Assembly: GCA_944390115.1 (NCBI GenBank)
Contig: CALXOW010000101.1
Location: 1-63,602, forward strand
Origin: an uncultured Anaerobiospirillum sp.
GTDB lineage: Bacteria > Pseudomonadota > Gammaproteobacteria > Enterobacterales > Succinivibrionaceae
DNA length: 63,602 nucleotides
Direction: 5' to 3'
Shown here: positions 1 to 9,856 of the stretch, in pieces
Layout: each line of letters begins with the position of its first letter
How positions within the stretch are numbered: position 1 is the first letter of the stretch
The notes under the pieces: generated by a model
What the model was told of the DNA's origin: nothing
The model's input: the letters and a program-made list of their open reading frames with translations, nothing else
Databases searched by the model: none
Translations under genes and position numbers: made by a program

Positions 1-52
1 GCCGATGATAGTGCAACGTACGATTGTGCGAAAGTAGGTCATCGCCAAGCTT
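1..52 (+). rRNA. rrf: 5S rRNA, 3' end (partial)
   Basis: The first ~52 bases align with the last third of gammaproteobacterial 5S rRNA: a GCCGATGATAGTG start like the E. coli GCCGATGGTAGTG segment, then GCGAAAGTAGG matching GCGAGAGTAGG, and a closing GCCAAGC like GCCAGGC. The 5' part lies outside the window. The tRNA-Asp gene follows directly, as in some E. coli rRNA operons, so the left edge is probably the distal end of an rRNA operon. The exact 3' end is approximate. Confidence 0.75.
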
Positions 53-61
53 AGATTACGC

Positions 62-138
62 GGAGCGGTAGTTCAGCCGGTTAGAATGCCTGCCTGTCAC
101 GCAGGAGGTCGCGGGTTCGATTCCCGTCCGTTCCGCCA
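62..138 (+). tRNA. tRNA-Asp (GUC)
   Basis: A 77-nt sequence nearly identical to E. coli tRNA-Asp. It has the GGAGCGG/CCGTTCC acceptor stem, anticodon GTC within CCTGTCACG, the T-arm GGTTCGATTCC and an encoded CCA end. It sits about 10 bases after the 5S rRNA end and is followed by a terminator, so it is probably the last gene of an rRNA operon. Confidence 0.97.
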
Positions 139-167
139 TTTTCTTCTCTCACTTGAGAGAGCAAAGG

Positions 168-188
168 CCACCGTGAGGTGGTTTTTTT
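168..188 (+). terminator. Rho-independent terminator after tRNA-Asp
   Basis: A five-base-pair hairpin (CCACC, loop GTGA, GGTGG) runs straight into seven T residues. It is placed to end the rRNA/tRNA-Asp transcript. Confidence 0.8.
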
Positions 189-424
189 GTATCCCTTAGA
201 CAAATTTAACATAACATAAAACGCCCCATAATAGCAGCCGCGCTTAGCGATAGGTAGCCCGTCAAGCTGCACCTGGTTCGGGATGATTCAAGCGCGCTGG
301 GTTCGGGAGCATCACGCTGCGGAGGGTTAGGCTGGTCAGCAGTAGGTCTGGAGTGGGCGCGGACTGTATTTGCAGCGGGCTTGGCTTTAGAATGTGAAGC
401 GGTGCGATCGTAGGGAGTCAGGCT

Positions 425-1768
425 ATGGATCAGATTTACGCTACCCTCTTAAGTGATGTGATTGGGGCTGATGTCATCAATAGCACTCTGCAAGAGTTAG
501 AGCAGAACTATCCTAAGCTCTATGCGCAGTTAAGCGAGCTGGTCCTGCCCGATGGCTCTAATGCCGGTGAGATCAAGGATTACTCTTTACACTTGGTCGA
601 TGCTTATCTCAAGCTAAAGCAATCTGAACTCTACCGTAATCCCGTGCTGCTGCGCGTGCTGCGCTCGTTGGGTCCGGTCGCCAAGAGCTATGAGCTCTCA
701 GGCCAAGAGGACTATGTCCTGCACTTTGATACTGCCCTGACCGTGACCTTAATGGCCCTGATGTGTGGTCTTAAGGACTTAGGCCATGTCGTAGCCTATT
801 CCAATTACGCCAATCAGTATCTGCAGCTCTTGCTGCCACATATGGTGCACCCGCGCTACCGTATTTCCCTGCCTAATTGTCGCAGTGCGATGCGCCTGGT
901 GAACTGCGAGATGATGGAGCGCTTTTACACCAACTTCTTTACCCGCGCCAAGGTCGCCACCAAGCTCGTGGCTCCATCAGTCCTTAAGGCCTTGCAGCCT
1001 AACATCAAGCTGGCCGGAGCGGGAATTAAGGCTCAGCTCTCTGACCTGAGTCGGGAGGATTTACCGGCGTTCTTACCATGCTTAGGGCTTGCCCACGGCC
1101 TGATTTTGGGCCCACGTACGCTGCTCTTCTTGTGTGCCGACCAATTGGTGGTCAATGGCTATCATTATTTACTCTCGCTCAACCATCTACCGATGGAGCG
1201 CCAGGTCCAGTTTCAGGCACGCTTAGCTGCAACCTCGAACTCTAAGATTTTGATCGACCGGATCGACAGCTACTACGATCTCTTAGATGAGATCTCTGAG
1301 GATATGCAGACGGTAGTCTGTATTAAGCGCTTAGACCAACAAACGCGTGCGGTTGAGTGCCACTTCTTCTTATCGACCTTGCCGCAGGTCGAGGAGAGCC
1401 TCTATCTCATTAAAGCGGCGAGCGATGAGTGCGAGCAGGGTCTCAAACAGCCGGGTTCCTACCTGATGACGATTGCCCCCAGCGCCGAGCGCGCCGGTAA
1501 GGAAGCAGATCCACTCTATTTGCCGCTGCGCTCTGATTACAACCGCTTTATTGTTAATGTCCTGTCCTATGAGCGTGAGCTTGAGGTTAAGCTCAAGGGC
1601 AATGGGGCGATTAAGCCTTGGGATGAAGTGCTCTACCGCAATGGCAGCAACCCGATCTGTGCCATGACCAGCCTGTTTTATTACTTCTTAGCTGATGTAA
1701 TCGACCAGGAGCAAATGGTGGCCTTGCAGCGCCGCCGCATGTTCGATTTGCTCGGTGCCAACCCATAA
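425..1768 (+). CDS. Hypothetical protein, 447 aa
   Basis: I do not recognise this protein. The ATG is preceded by AGGGAG with a 7-base gap, and the reading frame is long and uninterrupted, so it is very likely a real gene. It has no signal peptide and no clear membrane segments; the composition (many Leu, Tyr, Asp and Glu) suggests a soluble, mostly helical cytoplasmic protein. It stands alone, between the rRNA operon end and a 1.1-kb non-coding stretch. A weak hairpin (GACGC/GCGTC, 1811-1826) follows without a T-run. No motif allows a function to be proposed; a lineage-specific protein is the best description. Confidence 0.75.
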   Translation: MDQIYATLLSDVIGADVINSTLQELEQNYPKLYAQLSELVLPDGSNAGEIKDYSLHLVDAYLKLKQSELYRNPVLLRVLRSLGPVAKSYELSGQEDYVLHFDTALTVTLMALMCGLKDLGHVVAYSNYANQYLQLLLPHMVHPRYRISLPNCRSAMRLVNCEMMERFYTNFFTRAKVATKLVAPSVLKALQPNIKLAGAGIKAQLSDLSREDLPAFLPCLGLAHGLILGPRTLLFLCADQLVVNGYHYLLSLNHLPMERQVQFQARLAATSNSKILIDRIDSYYDLLDEISEDMQTVVCIKRLDQQTRAVECHFFLSTLPQVEESLYLIKAASDECEQGLKQPGSYLMTIAPSAERAGKEADPLYLPLRSDYNRFIVNVLSYERELEVKLKGNGAIKPWDEVLYRNGSNPICAMTSLFYYFLADVIDQEQMVALQRRRMFDLLGANP

Positions 1769-2905
1769 GTAGGGCTCAAATCGTTAAATAAACCCCCAAT
1801 CCTGCAAAATGACGCAAAATGGCGTCGGTCCTAGGTGGGGCTCACACGCAGCAAGCGACATCGATCCCATAAATACGGGCTTTACTTAAATTTTGCACCG
1901 ATTTGATGCTTTTATTTGAGTTGATGATGAGTTTTTAGCAAAATTGGTCTGCTGCTGGAGGTTGGCGCCGGGGTAAGCTTAAATTGGTCGCTGTCCTTAA
2001 GAGATGTTTTTAGCGCAAAAAAGGCGCTTCCTATGCAACTTGCAGTGTGGGTCTAATTTATTGTCATAGGTATAAATCTTTTGCACGATAAAGGTGCATC
2101 AAAGAATTTGTTCCTCACGCCGTAACATGTTAATTTTGCGGTTATAATCTCAGTATCGTTTGCCTATCCCTTGATCTTCAAGCTGGGTTAACGTCCTGTC
2201 TCAGGCAGTTCTGCCTTACCTGATAACAGCGATCTTGCGGTTATTGTCTTGATTATGACTACGCAGGAACACTGCCCGCCACATCAAACAAGGCGGCAGC
2301 GCGTAGTTGTCCTTACTTCACTCTTCTTATTGCGCTAGTCTTAGGCCTTACGGCGCAGGGGCTTAGACCTCTTCGGATAGCTTAGGCCTCTTCGGATATT
2401 ACGTAGCGCATTCACTCATTTGGTGTGGTTTTCTCAGGTATCGCGATAGGACTCATTCTCACAGCGCTAGTGATCAAGGTGGGTTAGGCGCAGCTTAGCA
2501 TGTGTTAGTACTAAGTCAGGGTTGGGCTTAGTGGGCTTAAGTGCGCTTTCGTGCTTCAAGCGAGCTTGCTTCAGGCAGCTAGCTTTAAGTTAGTTTGCAA
2601 TAAGTGAGCTTGAGGGGCGAAAACGTAACCGGAAATACAAGTTGGAGCGGCAGACGTGTCGTGGTTAGCTCGTGGTAACAAGCACCGTCACGTCGATTAA
2701 CGTTCCAGCTTGGATTTTAGTTACTTAATGGTCAGGTATAGCGCCGAGATCAGCTCAACGCATAGCTAGTTGCGAGCATAAACTAAGGAGCTTGGGCCCC
2801 ACTGTTGCTGGGGTGGGGGCTTATTGCCTCCAAGGGCTTCTTGATTTGCTCCTTCTTAACAGCTTGAGCTCTGATCACGTGTGAAGCAGTGAAATGGAGA
2901 GCAGT
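1769..2905. other. 1.1-kb non-coding stretch before the glycosyltransferase gene
   Basis: I see no convincing gene here. There is a perfect TATAAT at 2143-2148 with no good -35 box at 16-18 bp, a small perfect hairpin AGGCAG-TT-CTGCCT (2203-2216), and a short tandem repeat of a CCTCTTCGGATA-type unit at about 2368-2399. If the TATAAT is a -10 element, the downstream gene would have a leader of about 750 nt, or the region may encode a small RNA. Both are inferences. Confidence 0.4.
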
Positions 2906-3973
2906 ATGACCAATAGACCCCTTAGTATTGCGCACATCAGTTTGGCTCGTGGTTATAAGACCAATGAGCGCCAAACGGAGCTGTTGATCAAGGAGTTGGC
3001 CAAGTTGGGCATAGCGCAGGTCTTGGTCTGCCGCTCCAATAGCCCCTTGATTGGTACGCTGATCGGAGTGCCAAATCTTAAGGTCATCAGCATTTCCTCC
3101 TTGTCTAACCCTAATCTCAGTGGTCACTTCAAGGTCGGACGTTCCTATTCTATCTTGCATGCGCATGAGCCTCATGCTGAGCAATGGTGCTTTGTGCACT
3201 ATCTGTTCTTTGGCACTCCTTACATCATCACTGAGCGCCACCCTAACCCAACCCGCTACGGCTTTTTCAATCGCACTATTTACACCAGTGCGGCCGCCTT
3301 GGTCGGTATTTCGCACCTGATTCAACGCAATTTGCACAGCATGTTTGGCCGTCCGGTTTACTGTGTCAATGACTGCTCCTCGCACATCAGACCTAATCCT
3401 GAGGTGGTGCAACGTCTGCGTATGGCCAATAAGAATCGCTTGGTCATAGGTCATGTCGGTGCCTTAGTTGACCGAGAAAAAGGCCAATCAGTCTTACTGG
3501 AGGTGGCTAAGATCTTGCGCCTTAAGGTGCCTGAGCTGGTCGTGGTCTTTGTGGGCGCAGGCCCTGATGCCGAGGAGTTACGACTCAAGGCTCATGGTAT
3601 GCCTAATATCCGCTTTGCCGGTTTCAAGCGCTACGCTACGGACTACATTGCGTCCTTTGACATCTTCGTCTATCCGGTCAATGTTGAGCCGCGTGGCTCT
3701 ATTATCCTTGATGCTATGGAACTAGGGGTACCGGTCATTGCCTCTAATGTCGATGGCATTCCTAGCATTATCAAGAACGGATTCAATGGTCTCCTGGTCA
3801 AGCCGGGTGATGCCAACACCATCGCCAATTACATCATTGCTCTCAAGCGTGATATCGGTCTTAGGTCTACCCTGATTCGCAATGGTCGTGAGACGGTGAA
3901 GCAGTTCACGATCAATAACATGGCTGCCTCTTACTACCGCATTTACGTGGACTCCTTAAGAAAGGCCAAGTAA
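2906..3973 (+). CDS. Glycosyltransferase family 4 (GT-B fold)
   Basis: A predicted GT-B glycosyltransferase that would move a sugar from a nucleotide donor to a cell-surface glycan or lipid. The C-terminal half carries the family pattern: a VGAGPDAEEL segment, the FAGF strand, then VEPRGSIILDAMELGVPVIA followed by a nucleotide-sugar-binding loop and GLLVKPGD. The N-terminal half has the acceptor-domain features, including a conserved HAHEPHAE histidine cluster. The length, 355 aa, is normal for the family. I chose the ATG at 2906 because GGAG lies 6 bases upstream; an in-frame ATG at 2894 has a weak ribosome site. The gene is monocistronic, with a strong hairpin terminator after it and no other glycan genes nearby, so the substrate cannot be inferred. 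Confidence 0.85.
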   Translation: MTNRPLSIAHISLARGYKTNERQTELLIKELAKLGIAQVLVCRSNSPLIGTLIGVPNLKVISISSLSNPNLSGHFKVGRSYSILHAHEPHAEQWCFVHYLFFGTPYIITERHPNPTRYGFFNRTIYTSAAALVGISHLIQRNLHSMFGRPVYCVNDCSSHIRPNPEVVQRLRMANKNRLVIGHVGALVDREKGQSVLLEVAKILRLKVPELVVVFVGAGPDAEELRLKAHGMPNIRFAGFKRYATDYIASFDIFVYPVNVEPRGSIILDAMELGVPVIASNVDGIPSIIKNGFNGLLVKPGDANTIANYIIALKRDIGLRSTLIRNGRETVKQFTINNMAASYYRIYVDSLRKAK

Positions 3974-3992
3974 AGTCCACCTTTTCCGATAC

Positions 3993-4020
3993 AAAAGGCG
4001 CCACAGGCGCCTTTTGCTTT
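3993..4020 (+). terminator. Bidirectional terminator between glycosyltransferase and cinA-like genes
   Basis: A ten-base-pair stem AAAAGGCGCC / GGCGCCTTTT with loop ACA, followed by GCTTT. The A-run on one arm and T-run on the other allow it to serve both the + strand gene that ends at 3973 and the - strand gene that ends at 4108. Confidence 0.8.
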
Positions 4021-4107
4021 ATGAGCGGAGCTTGCCGCTTGATCTTGCGGCTTGAATTTATGGCTGAGTTTGCCGCTTGAGCTTAGATTACCGCTTGAGT
4101 TGCTGCT

Positions 4108-5388
4108 TTAGCTGGGATTGCGGCTATCGTGCAGCTCCAAGACTTTAAGGTCACACTCTTCCGGAATGATGAAGTTCTCGCGCACCAGCGCTTTGTAGAT
4201 TTCAATCGTGCACAGATAAGCCAGGAAGTCGCGATTGCGGGTATAGGCGCCCGTGGAGTAGAGATTGTCCTTGAGGCCAAATAAGAGCTTGCCGGTGACA
4301 TTGTGCGCTGCGTTCTGCTCGCTAAAGTCGAGGTTGAAGCGTAAGACGTAGTAATGCAGCTCGTCGTTAAGAGGCCCTAAATCTTGTGCCTCATAGCCTG
4401 CCGGGAGCAGAGTAATCTCATTGCGCTCAGGAATTTGGCTGAGTAACTGATGACCTAAGGCCTGATCCTTTTGACTTACTAAGCTGTCATCGGTGTTGAG
4501 TACGGTACAAGAAATAAAGTTGGTGCAAAGCTCTTGCAGGTGAATTAAGAACCAACCACGGCATAGGCCATCAACTGCGTTGCATGGAGCCAATTTGAGG
4601 TTACGGACACTTAAGATCTCAAGCAGGCTATAGCTTTCCTTGCACACATAGAAGGGGGCCACTAACTCCATGATTTGGTTTAAGGTCGAGATCAGGTCGT
4701 TATCGGAGGCGTTATGGCCAATCACCTTGAGCTCAATTAAGGGGTAAATGGCGCGATCGCCCAAGGTAATCCCCTCAGGTAGGCTCAGCGCGGACAAGCG
4801 CTCGGCTAAATTGGATTCACCAATGCCCATGAGGAAGAGGCGAATGAGGTGAGTCCGAGGCACATGGTCCTTGGTAAAGGACAGCACAATCTCCTTAATT
4901 GAGAGCTCCCACATAGCCTTGAGCTCGCGTGGTACACCAGGAGCGAAGATAAAGATCGCTTGGTTGATTTTAAGGACAAAGCCACAGGCCGTGCCGACTG
5001 GATTGTTGATGAATAAGGCGCCTTGAGGCAGCATGGCCTGCTTTAAGTTGCTCGAGGCCATGGTGCGGCCACGTTGATCAAACCACATACGCATGCGCTC
5101 AAGCCATTGCTCATTGAGTTCGAGCGGTACCTGTGCGACGCGGGCTGCAGCCTCCGTGGTGAGGTCATCATTAGTCGGGCCTAAGCCGCCGGTGACGATA
5201 ACCACGGCGCGGCGGGCCGCAACTTCAGTAAAGAGGGTCATGAGCTCCTCTAAACTATCGCCCGTAGTATGGCGACGACTTACCTGCAGGCCTGATTCAA
5301 TCAGCTCGCGTGATAAAAAGCTTGCATTGGTATCATCGATGCTGCCCGTTATGACTTCATCACCAGTCGAAATCAGCTCAATTCGCAT
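4108..5388 (-). CDS. CinA-like protein (MoaB/Mog domain plus degenerate PncC-like domain)
   Basis: The N-terminal ~170 residues are a clear CinA/MoaB-Mog domain: MRIELISTGDEVI at the start, SRRHTTGD, the VVIVTGGLGPTNDD signature near residues 63-76, then NNPVGTACGF and FIFAPGVPRELKAMW. CinA proteins usually act as ADP-ribose pyrophosphatase and, through the C-terminal domain, as NMN deamidase in NAD salvage. Here the C-terminal part (about 240-426) no longer shows the AESCTGG-type catalytic motif: the matching place reads LAPCNAVDGLCRG. E. coli YfaY has a similarly inactive PncC domain. It is therefore probably a CinA-family protein without deamidase activity. It is transcribed alone on the - strand. 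Confidence 0.85.
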   Translation of the reverse strand: MRIELISTGDEVITGSIDDTNASFLSRELIESGLQVSRRHTTGDSLEELMTLFTEVAARRAVVIVTGGLGPTNDDLTTEAAARVAQVPLELNEQWLERMRMWFDQRGRTMASSNLKQAMLPQGALFINNPVGTACGFVLKINQAIFIFAPGVPRELKAMWELSIKEIVLSFTKDHVPRTHLIRLFLMGIGESNLAERLSALSLPEGITLGDRAIYPLIELKVIGHNASDNDLISTLNQIMELVAPFYVCKESYSLLEILSVRNLKLAPCNAVDGLCRGWFLIHLQELCTNFISCTVLNTDDSLVSQKDQALGHQLLSQIPERNEITLLPAGYEAQDLGPLNDELHYYVLRFNLDFSEQNAAHNVTGKLLFGLKDNLYSTGAYTRNRDFLAYLCTIEIYKALVRENFIIPEECDLKVLELHDSRNPS

Positions 5389-5669
5389 AGCACGCTCCTT
5401 ATATTGGTCCGTCCGAGGCTTGCCAGAGCAAGCGTCATACTCAAAGAACTCATTATAAGGCGCTACAGCTAATTGAGCGGAGCTGTTGTGAAGCTTGGGG
5501 GTGACGGTGCAGGGAATTGAGCGGTAGCTACTTTGAACTGAGTGGCAGCTGCTTGGTTGTTAATTGGCGAAAGCTGCCATGAATCGGGCGGAGCGGCAGC
5601 TGCTGGGCGGTGAGTTGGCGGCAGCTGCCGGGGTGGCTTAGTTAGGAGCATGGGGTAAGTAAGCGCTAG
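5389..5669. repeat. Short imperfect GCGGCAGCTGC-type repeats
   Basis: Upstream of the cinA-like gene there are several imperfect copies of a GAGCGGCAGCTGC / GGCGGCAGCTGCC unit (for example about 5528-5552 and 5590-5632). A 60-codon open frame across them is Pro/Ala-rich and is not convincing as a gene. Confidence 0.4.
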
Positions 5670-6791
5670 TTAGCCTTTGGAGTGCTTGGTGGGGCTAGGC
5701 TCTGCAGGGTCAACATCAATGCTGGCGTTAAAGTCGAAGCTCGCTTGCTGCTTAGCTTGCTTGCGCGCATCAAATGCACTATGCCAAGCAGCAACTATCT
5801 TTAAGGCTTGGGCGGGAGGTTCAATTCCCAATTTCTTGCTCTTAGTGATCTCGCTTTGCGCATTAAGTAGTCTGCGCACGCGTATCTGTTTGATGCCCTC
5901 CTCCACTTGTCTGGCCTTAAAAGCTGCAACGCGCGTCTGTGACAACTGATTACGCTGCTGCTTGGCCAGGTTGTCGAGCTCTTTGGTGGGGGCCTTAAGC
6001 AGTTGCTGATACTTGTCTGTATTGTGCGGATGGCATTCATGAATCAGCTTGTTTTGGTCAGGTTGACGAGGGGTGTACGACTGAGATGGGATATGCTCAA
6101 AGCCTGGGTGATGGGCAAGCTTGGTGGGGATGGTTAATTGAAAGCGTTGCTTTAAGTCTAGGACTGGGCTTTTAACGTTGGTTCTGAGATCGGTTTGGCG
6201 CAAGACCGCATGTTGAATCATGGGCAGATTAAGACTGCTCATCGCAGGGGTGAACTCACAGCTCTCAGGGACGACCTCAAAGTCCGGCGCTGAGCAGAAC
6301 AAAAAGACTTGTTCATTGGTCTTAATGAATTCGGGATCGTTTGGGGCCAGGCTTATGGACTCGAGCAAAAGTGAAGGCACACGCTCATGTTGGACGGGCA
6401 AGGCTATCAGTCGTTCTTGATCGTTATAATGGTCAAAACCGATGATGAATTGCGGCGCATTCACTTGGAGATAGACGTTATGCGGCTGCACTAAGCACCC
6501 TGTGACCATGATATGACGGCCGAATAAGTTCTGCTGGACCCAATTGAGCGTAAATTCGAGCTCATCTTTTTCCCGCAGAGGTAAGAGCAAGCGACTTACG
6601 GTCGGGGGCGGAGGCTCGTTCTTAGGCCAACGGCCATTACGGCACGTAACCACATTCTGTTGGGAGCAGAGGTTTTGATCGCATAAGCTCAGGGCTATGC
6701 AATGCTGGTGCGCAAGAGGCAGATAACTATAGGCTATGTCGCGCGCTAAAAGATAGCCATGAGTTCTTAGTTTGGGGATTTCCTCCATCAT
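5670..6791 (-). CDS. Hypothetical protein, 373 aa
   Basis: I do not recognise this protein. I chose the ATG at 6791 because AAGGAG lies 6 bases upstream; an in-frame ATG at 6824 would add 11 residues without a ribosome site. The N-terminal ~220 residues look globular, with Cys-containing stretches (CIALSLCDQNLCSQ, VVTCRNGRW). The C-terminal ~150 residues are rich in Lys, Arg, Gln and Ala and probably form a basic helical region (LAKQQRNQL to RRLLNAQ), which might bind nucleic acid; that is inference. There is no signal peptide and no membrane segment. It has no operon partner. Confidence 0.7.
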   Translation of the reverse strand: MMEEIPKLRTHGYLLARDIAYSYLPLAHQHCIALSLCDQNLCSQQNVVTCRNGRWPKNEPPPPTVSRLLLPLREKDELEFTLNWVQQNLFGRHIMVTGCLVQPHNVYLQVNAPQFIIGFDHYNDQERLIALPVQHERVPSLLLESISLAPNDPEFIKTNEQVFLFCSAPDFEVVPESCEFTPAMSSLNLPMIQHAVLRQTDLRTNVKSPVLDLKQRFQLTIPTKLAHHPGFEHIPSQSYTPRQPDQNKLIHECHPHNTDKYQQLLKAPTKELDNLAKQQRNQLSQTRVAAFKARQVEEGIKQIRVRRLLNAQSEITKSKKLGIEPPAQALKIVAAWHSAFDARKQAKQQASFDFNASIDVDPAEPSPTKHSKG

Positions 6792-7441
6792 AAAGTACTC
6801 CTTAGAGGCTACTGGCAGTAACAAGAACGGGGCACCACAGCAAGAGATAAGTCTTATCTATGATGCCCTTAACATAGATAGATTAAGACAAATGCCTTGT
6901 GAACCCTGTGGCATTTTAGGTGGTTGCTCCGAGCTTTGGCTTATTTATGGGATTGGCGCCCTAGGTGTAACCTCAACTCACCTCGGCTCCAACACGTTTG
7001 CTGAAGGCCCTCAAAACGGTGAAAGCGCTTGCATTCGACCTTAAAGCGGCGCAAAGCTAGATGTGGTGCGGCTTGACGCCACTTGCAGCGAGAAAAATCA
7101 GGAAAAATACGCGCTAAGGCCCGCCCCATGGGCCTTGGCGCCATTTGCAGGCCACTTGAGTAAGCGGCTAAGCACTTTGGATTTACCATCACACTTTTCA
7201 GGGCCCAAACGCTGAGGACCGCATCAATAGTGGCTGGGCGCGTTTGCTTGATTTAAGCATTGTGAGCGTTATCACGCTGAGGCCTTTGGTGCATAAATTG
7301 CGGGGGCAATGCTCTATGCTAATCTATGAGTAAGCAGCGTTACTGACGCGCTTGGGCTTACACGGGAGCGGCATTCTTTAACGGGGCGCAGTTGCTCTGA
7401 ACGGAGTGCAGCAGCCCTTGGTCTGATGGAGCGATTTAACT
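6792..7441. other. Non-coding stretch upstream of metA
   Basis: No convincing gene. Open frames of 80-90 codons here lack codon bias and ribosome sites. I looked for MetJ boxes (AGACGTCT-type) and found none, so methionine control of metA is not visible here. GGAG lies about 12 bases before the metA ATG. Confidence 0.4.
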
Positions 7442-8353
7442 ATGCCAATTAATATTCCCAATGGGTTACCGGCAGCTGATGTCTTAACCTCAGAACATGT
7501 CTTTGTGATGACGCAAGATCGCGCCTTACATCAGGACATCAGACCGCTGGAGCTGTTGTTCTTAAACCTGATGCCCAAGAAGATTGTCACTGAGATTCAG
7601 TACATGCGTAAGCTCTCGAGCTCGCCGATTCAGGTCAACATCGACTTGCTGCGGATCGACCACCACATCAGCAAGAACACGCCGCAATCGCATCTTGATA
7701 CCTTCTACAAGGACTTTGAGGCGATTAAAGACCTCAACTATGACGGCATGATCATCACGGGCGCGCCATTGGATCAAACCAACTTTGAGGACGTAACTTA
7801 TTGGAACAAGTTAAAGGAGATCATTGAGTGGTCCACCACCCATGTCACCTCGACCTTGTTCTCATGCTGGGGCGTCGCAGCAGCACTGCAATACTTCTAT
7901 GAGCTGCCGCTGATGCATCGTGCCGATAAGCTCTCGGGCGTGTATTGGCATAAGACCACCTCGAGCGTTAACCCTCTCACGCGTGGTTTTGATGATTACT
8001 TCTTAGCGCCGCAGTCACGCTTTATCGAGTTCCCAACCTCGGTTATTGAAGACAATACCAACCTTATTGTGCTGGCAGATTCTGATGAGGCCGGTATTTT
8101 CTACGCGGCCGCTCCCGACCATCGCCAGGTCTATGTCACGGGACATCCTGAGTACGATGCCACGACCTTAGCCGATGAGTATCGCCGTGACTTAAATGCC
8201 GGAAAAAATCCGAAGGTGCCTAAGAACTACTTCCCGCACGATGATCCAACCTTAGCCCCGCGCTGCACTTGGCGCTCGCACGGCGCCTTGCTCTTTAGCA
8301 ATTGGATCAACTTCATCTACCAGACCACACCGTACCAGCACGCGCTGCGTTAA
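7442..8353 (+). CDS. metA: Homoserine O-acyltransferase (MetA family)
   Basis: Catalyses the first committed step of methionine synthesis, acylating homoserine with an acyl-CoA. The 303-aa protein is collinear with E. coli MetA: the catalytic Cys142 lies in FSCWG, and His235 and Glu237 lie in VTGHPEYD, at the E. coli positions. The substrate-specificity position 111 is Asp (GAPLDQ). E. coli-type succinyl enzymes have Gly here and Bacillus-type acetyl enzymes have Glu, so an acidic residue may favour acetyl-CoA (inference). The gene is monocistronic with its own start at ATG 7442 and a hairpin after the stop. Confidence 0.95.
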   Translation: MPINIPNGLPAADVLTSEHVFVMTQDRALHQDIRPLELLFLNLMPKKIVTEIQYMRKLSSSPIQVNIDLLRIDHHISKNTPQSHLDTFYKDFEAIKDLNYDGMIITGAPLDQTNFEDVTYWNKLKEIIEWSTTHVTSTLFSCWGVAAALQYFYELPLMHRADKLSGVYWHKTTSSVNPLTRGFDDYFLAPQSRFIEFPTSVIEDNTNLIVLADSDEAGIFYAAAPDHRQVYVTGHPEYDATTLADEYRRDLNAGKNPKVPKNYFPHDDPTLAPRCTWRSHGALLFSNWINFIYQTTPYQHALR

Positions 8354-8373
8354 ACCACAGTGACCCTAGAACC

Positions 8374-8396
8374 ACCCGGCTGTACCTGCCGGGTTT
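8374..8396 (+). terminator. Possible terminator after metA
   Basis: A seven-base-pair stem ACCCGGC / GCCGGGT with loop TGTACCT, followed only by TT before GCCT. The hairpin is clear but the T-run is short. Confidence 0.45.
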
Positions 8397-8567
8397 GCCT
8401 GGAATACTAGGCCTGGCGCCAGCAGCCTAGCTTGATGCCTGCTATCTGGTCAGCTGGGCTGGGCGCTAGCGGCTTGGTGCACCCGATTTTGCGTGCCGGG
8501 GGTAAAGCCGCTAAAATGCATGGTTCGGGACTGAATTGCAGTCACTTGTTGGGTTGGGTAACGTTGA

Positions 8568-9839
<1,272 letters not shown>

Positions 9840-9856
9840 TCAAGAAAAGGTACTCC

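Noticed and set aside
7193-7441. SAM riboswitch or MetJ box upstream of metA
   Set aside because: I found neither the conserved SAM-riboswitch core nor AGACGTCT-type boxes.
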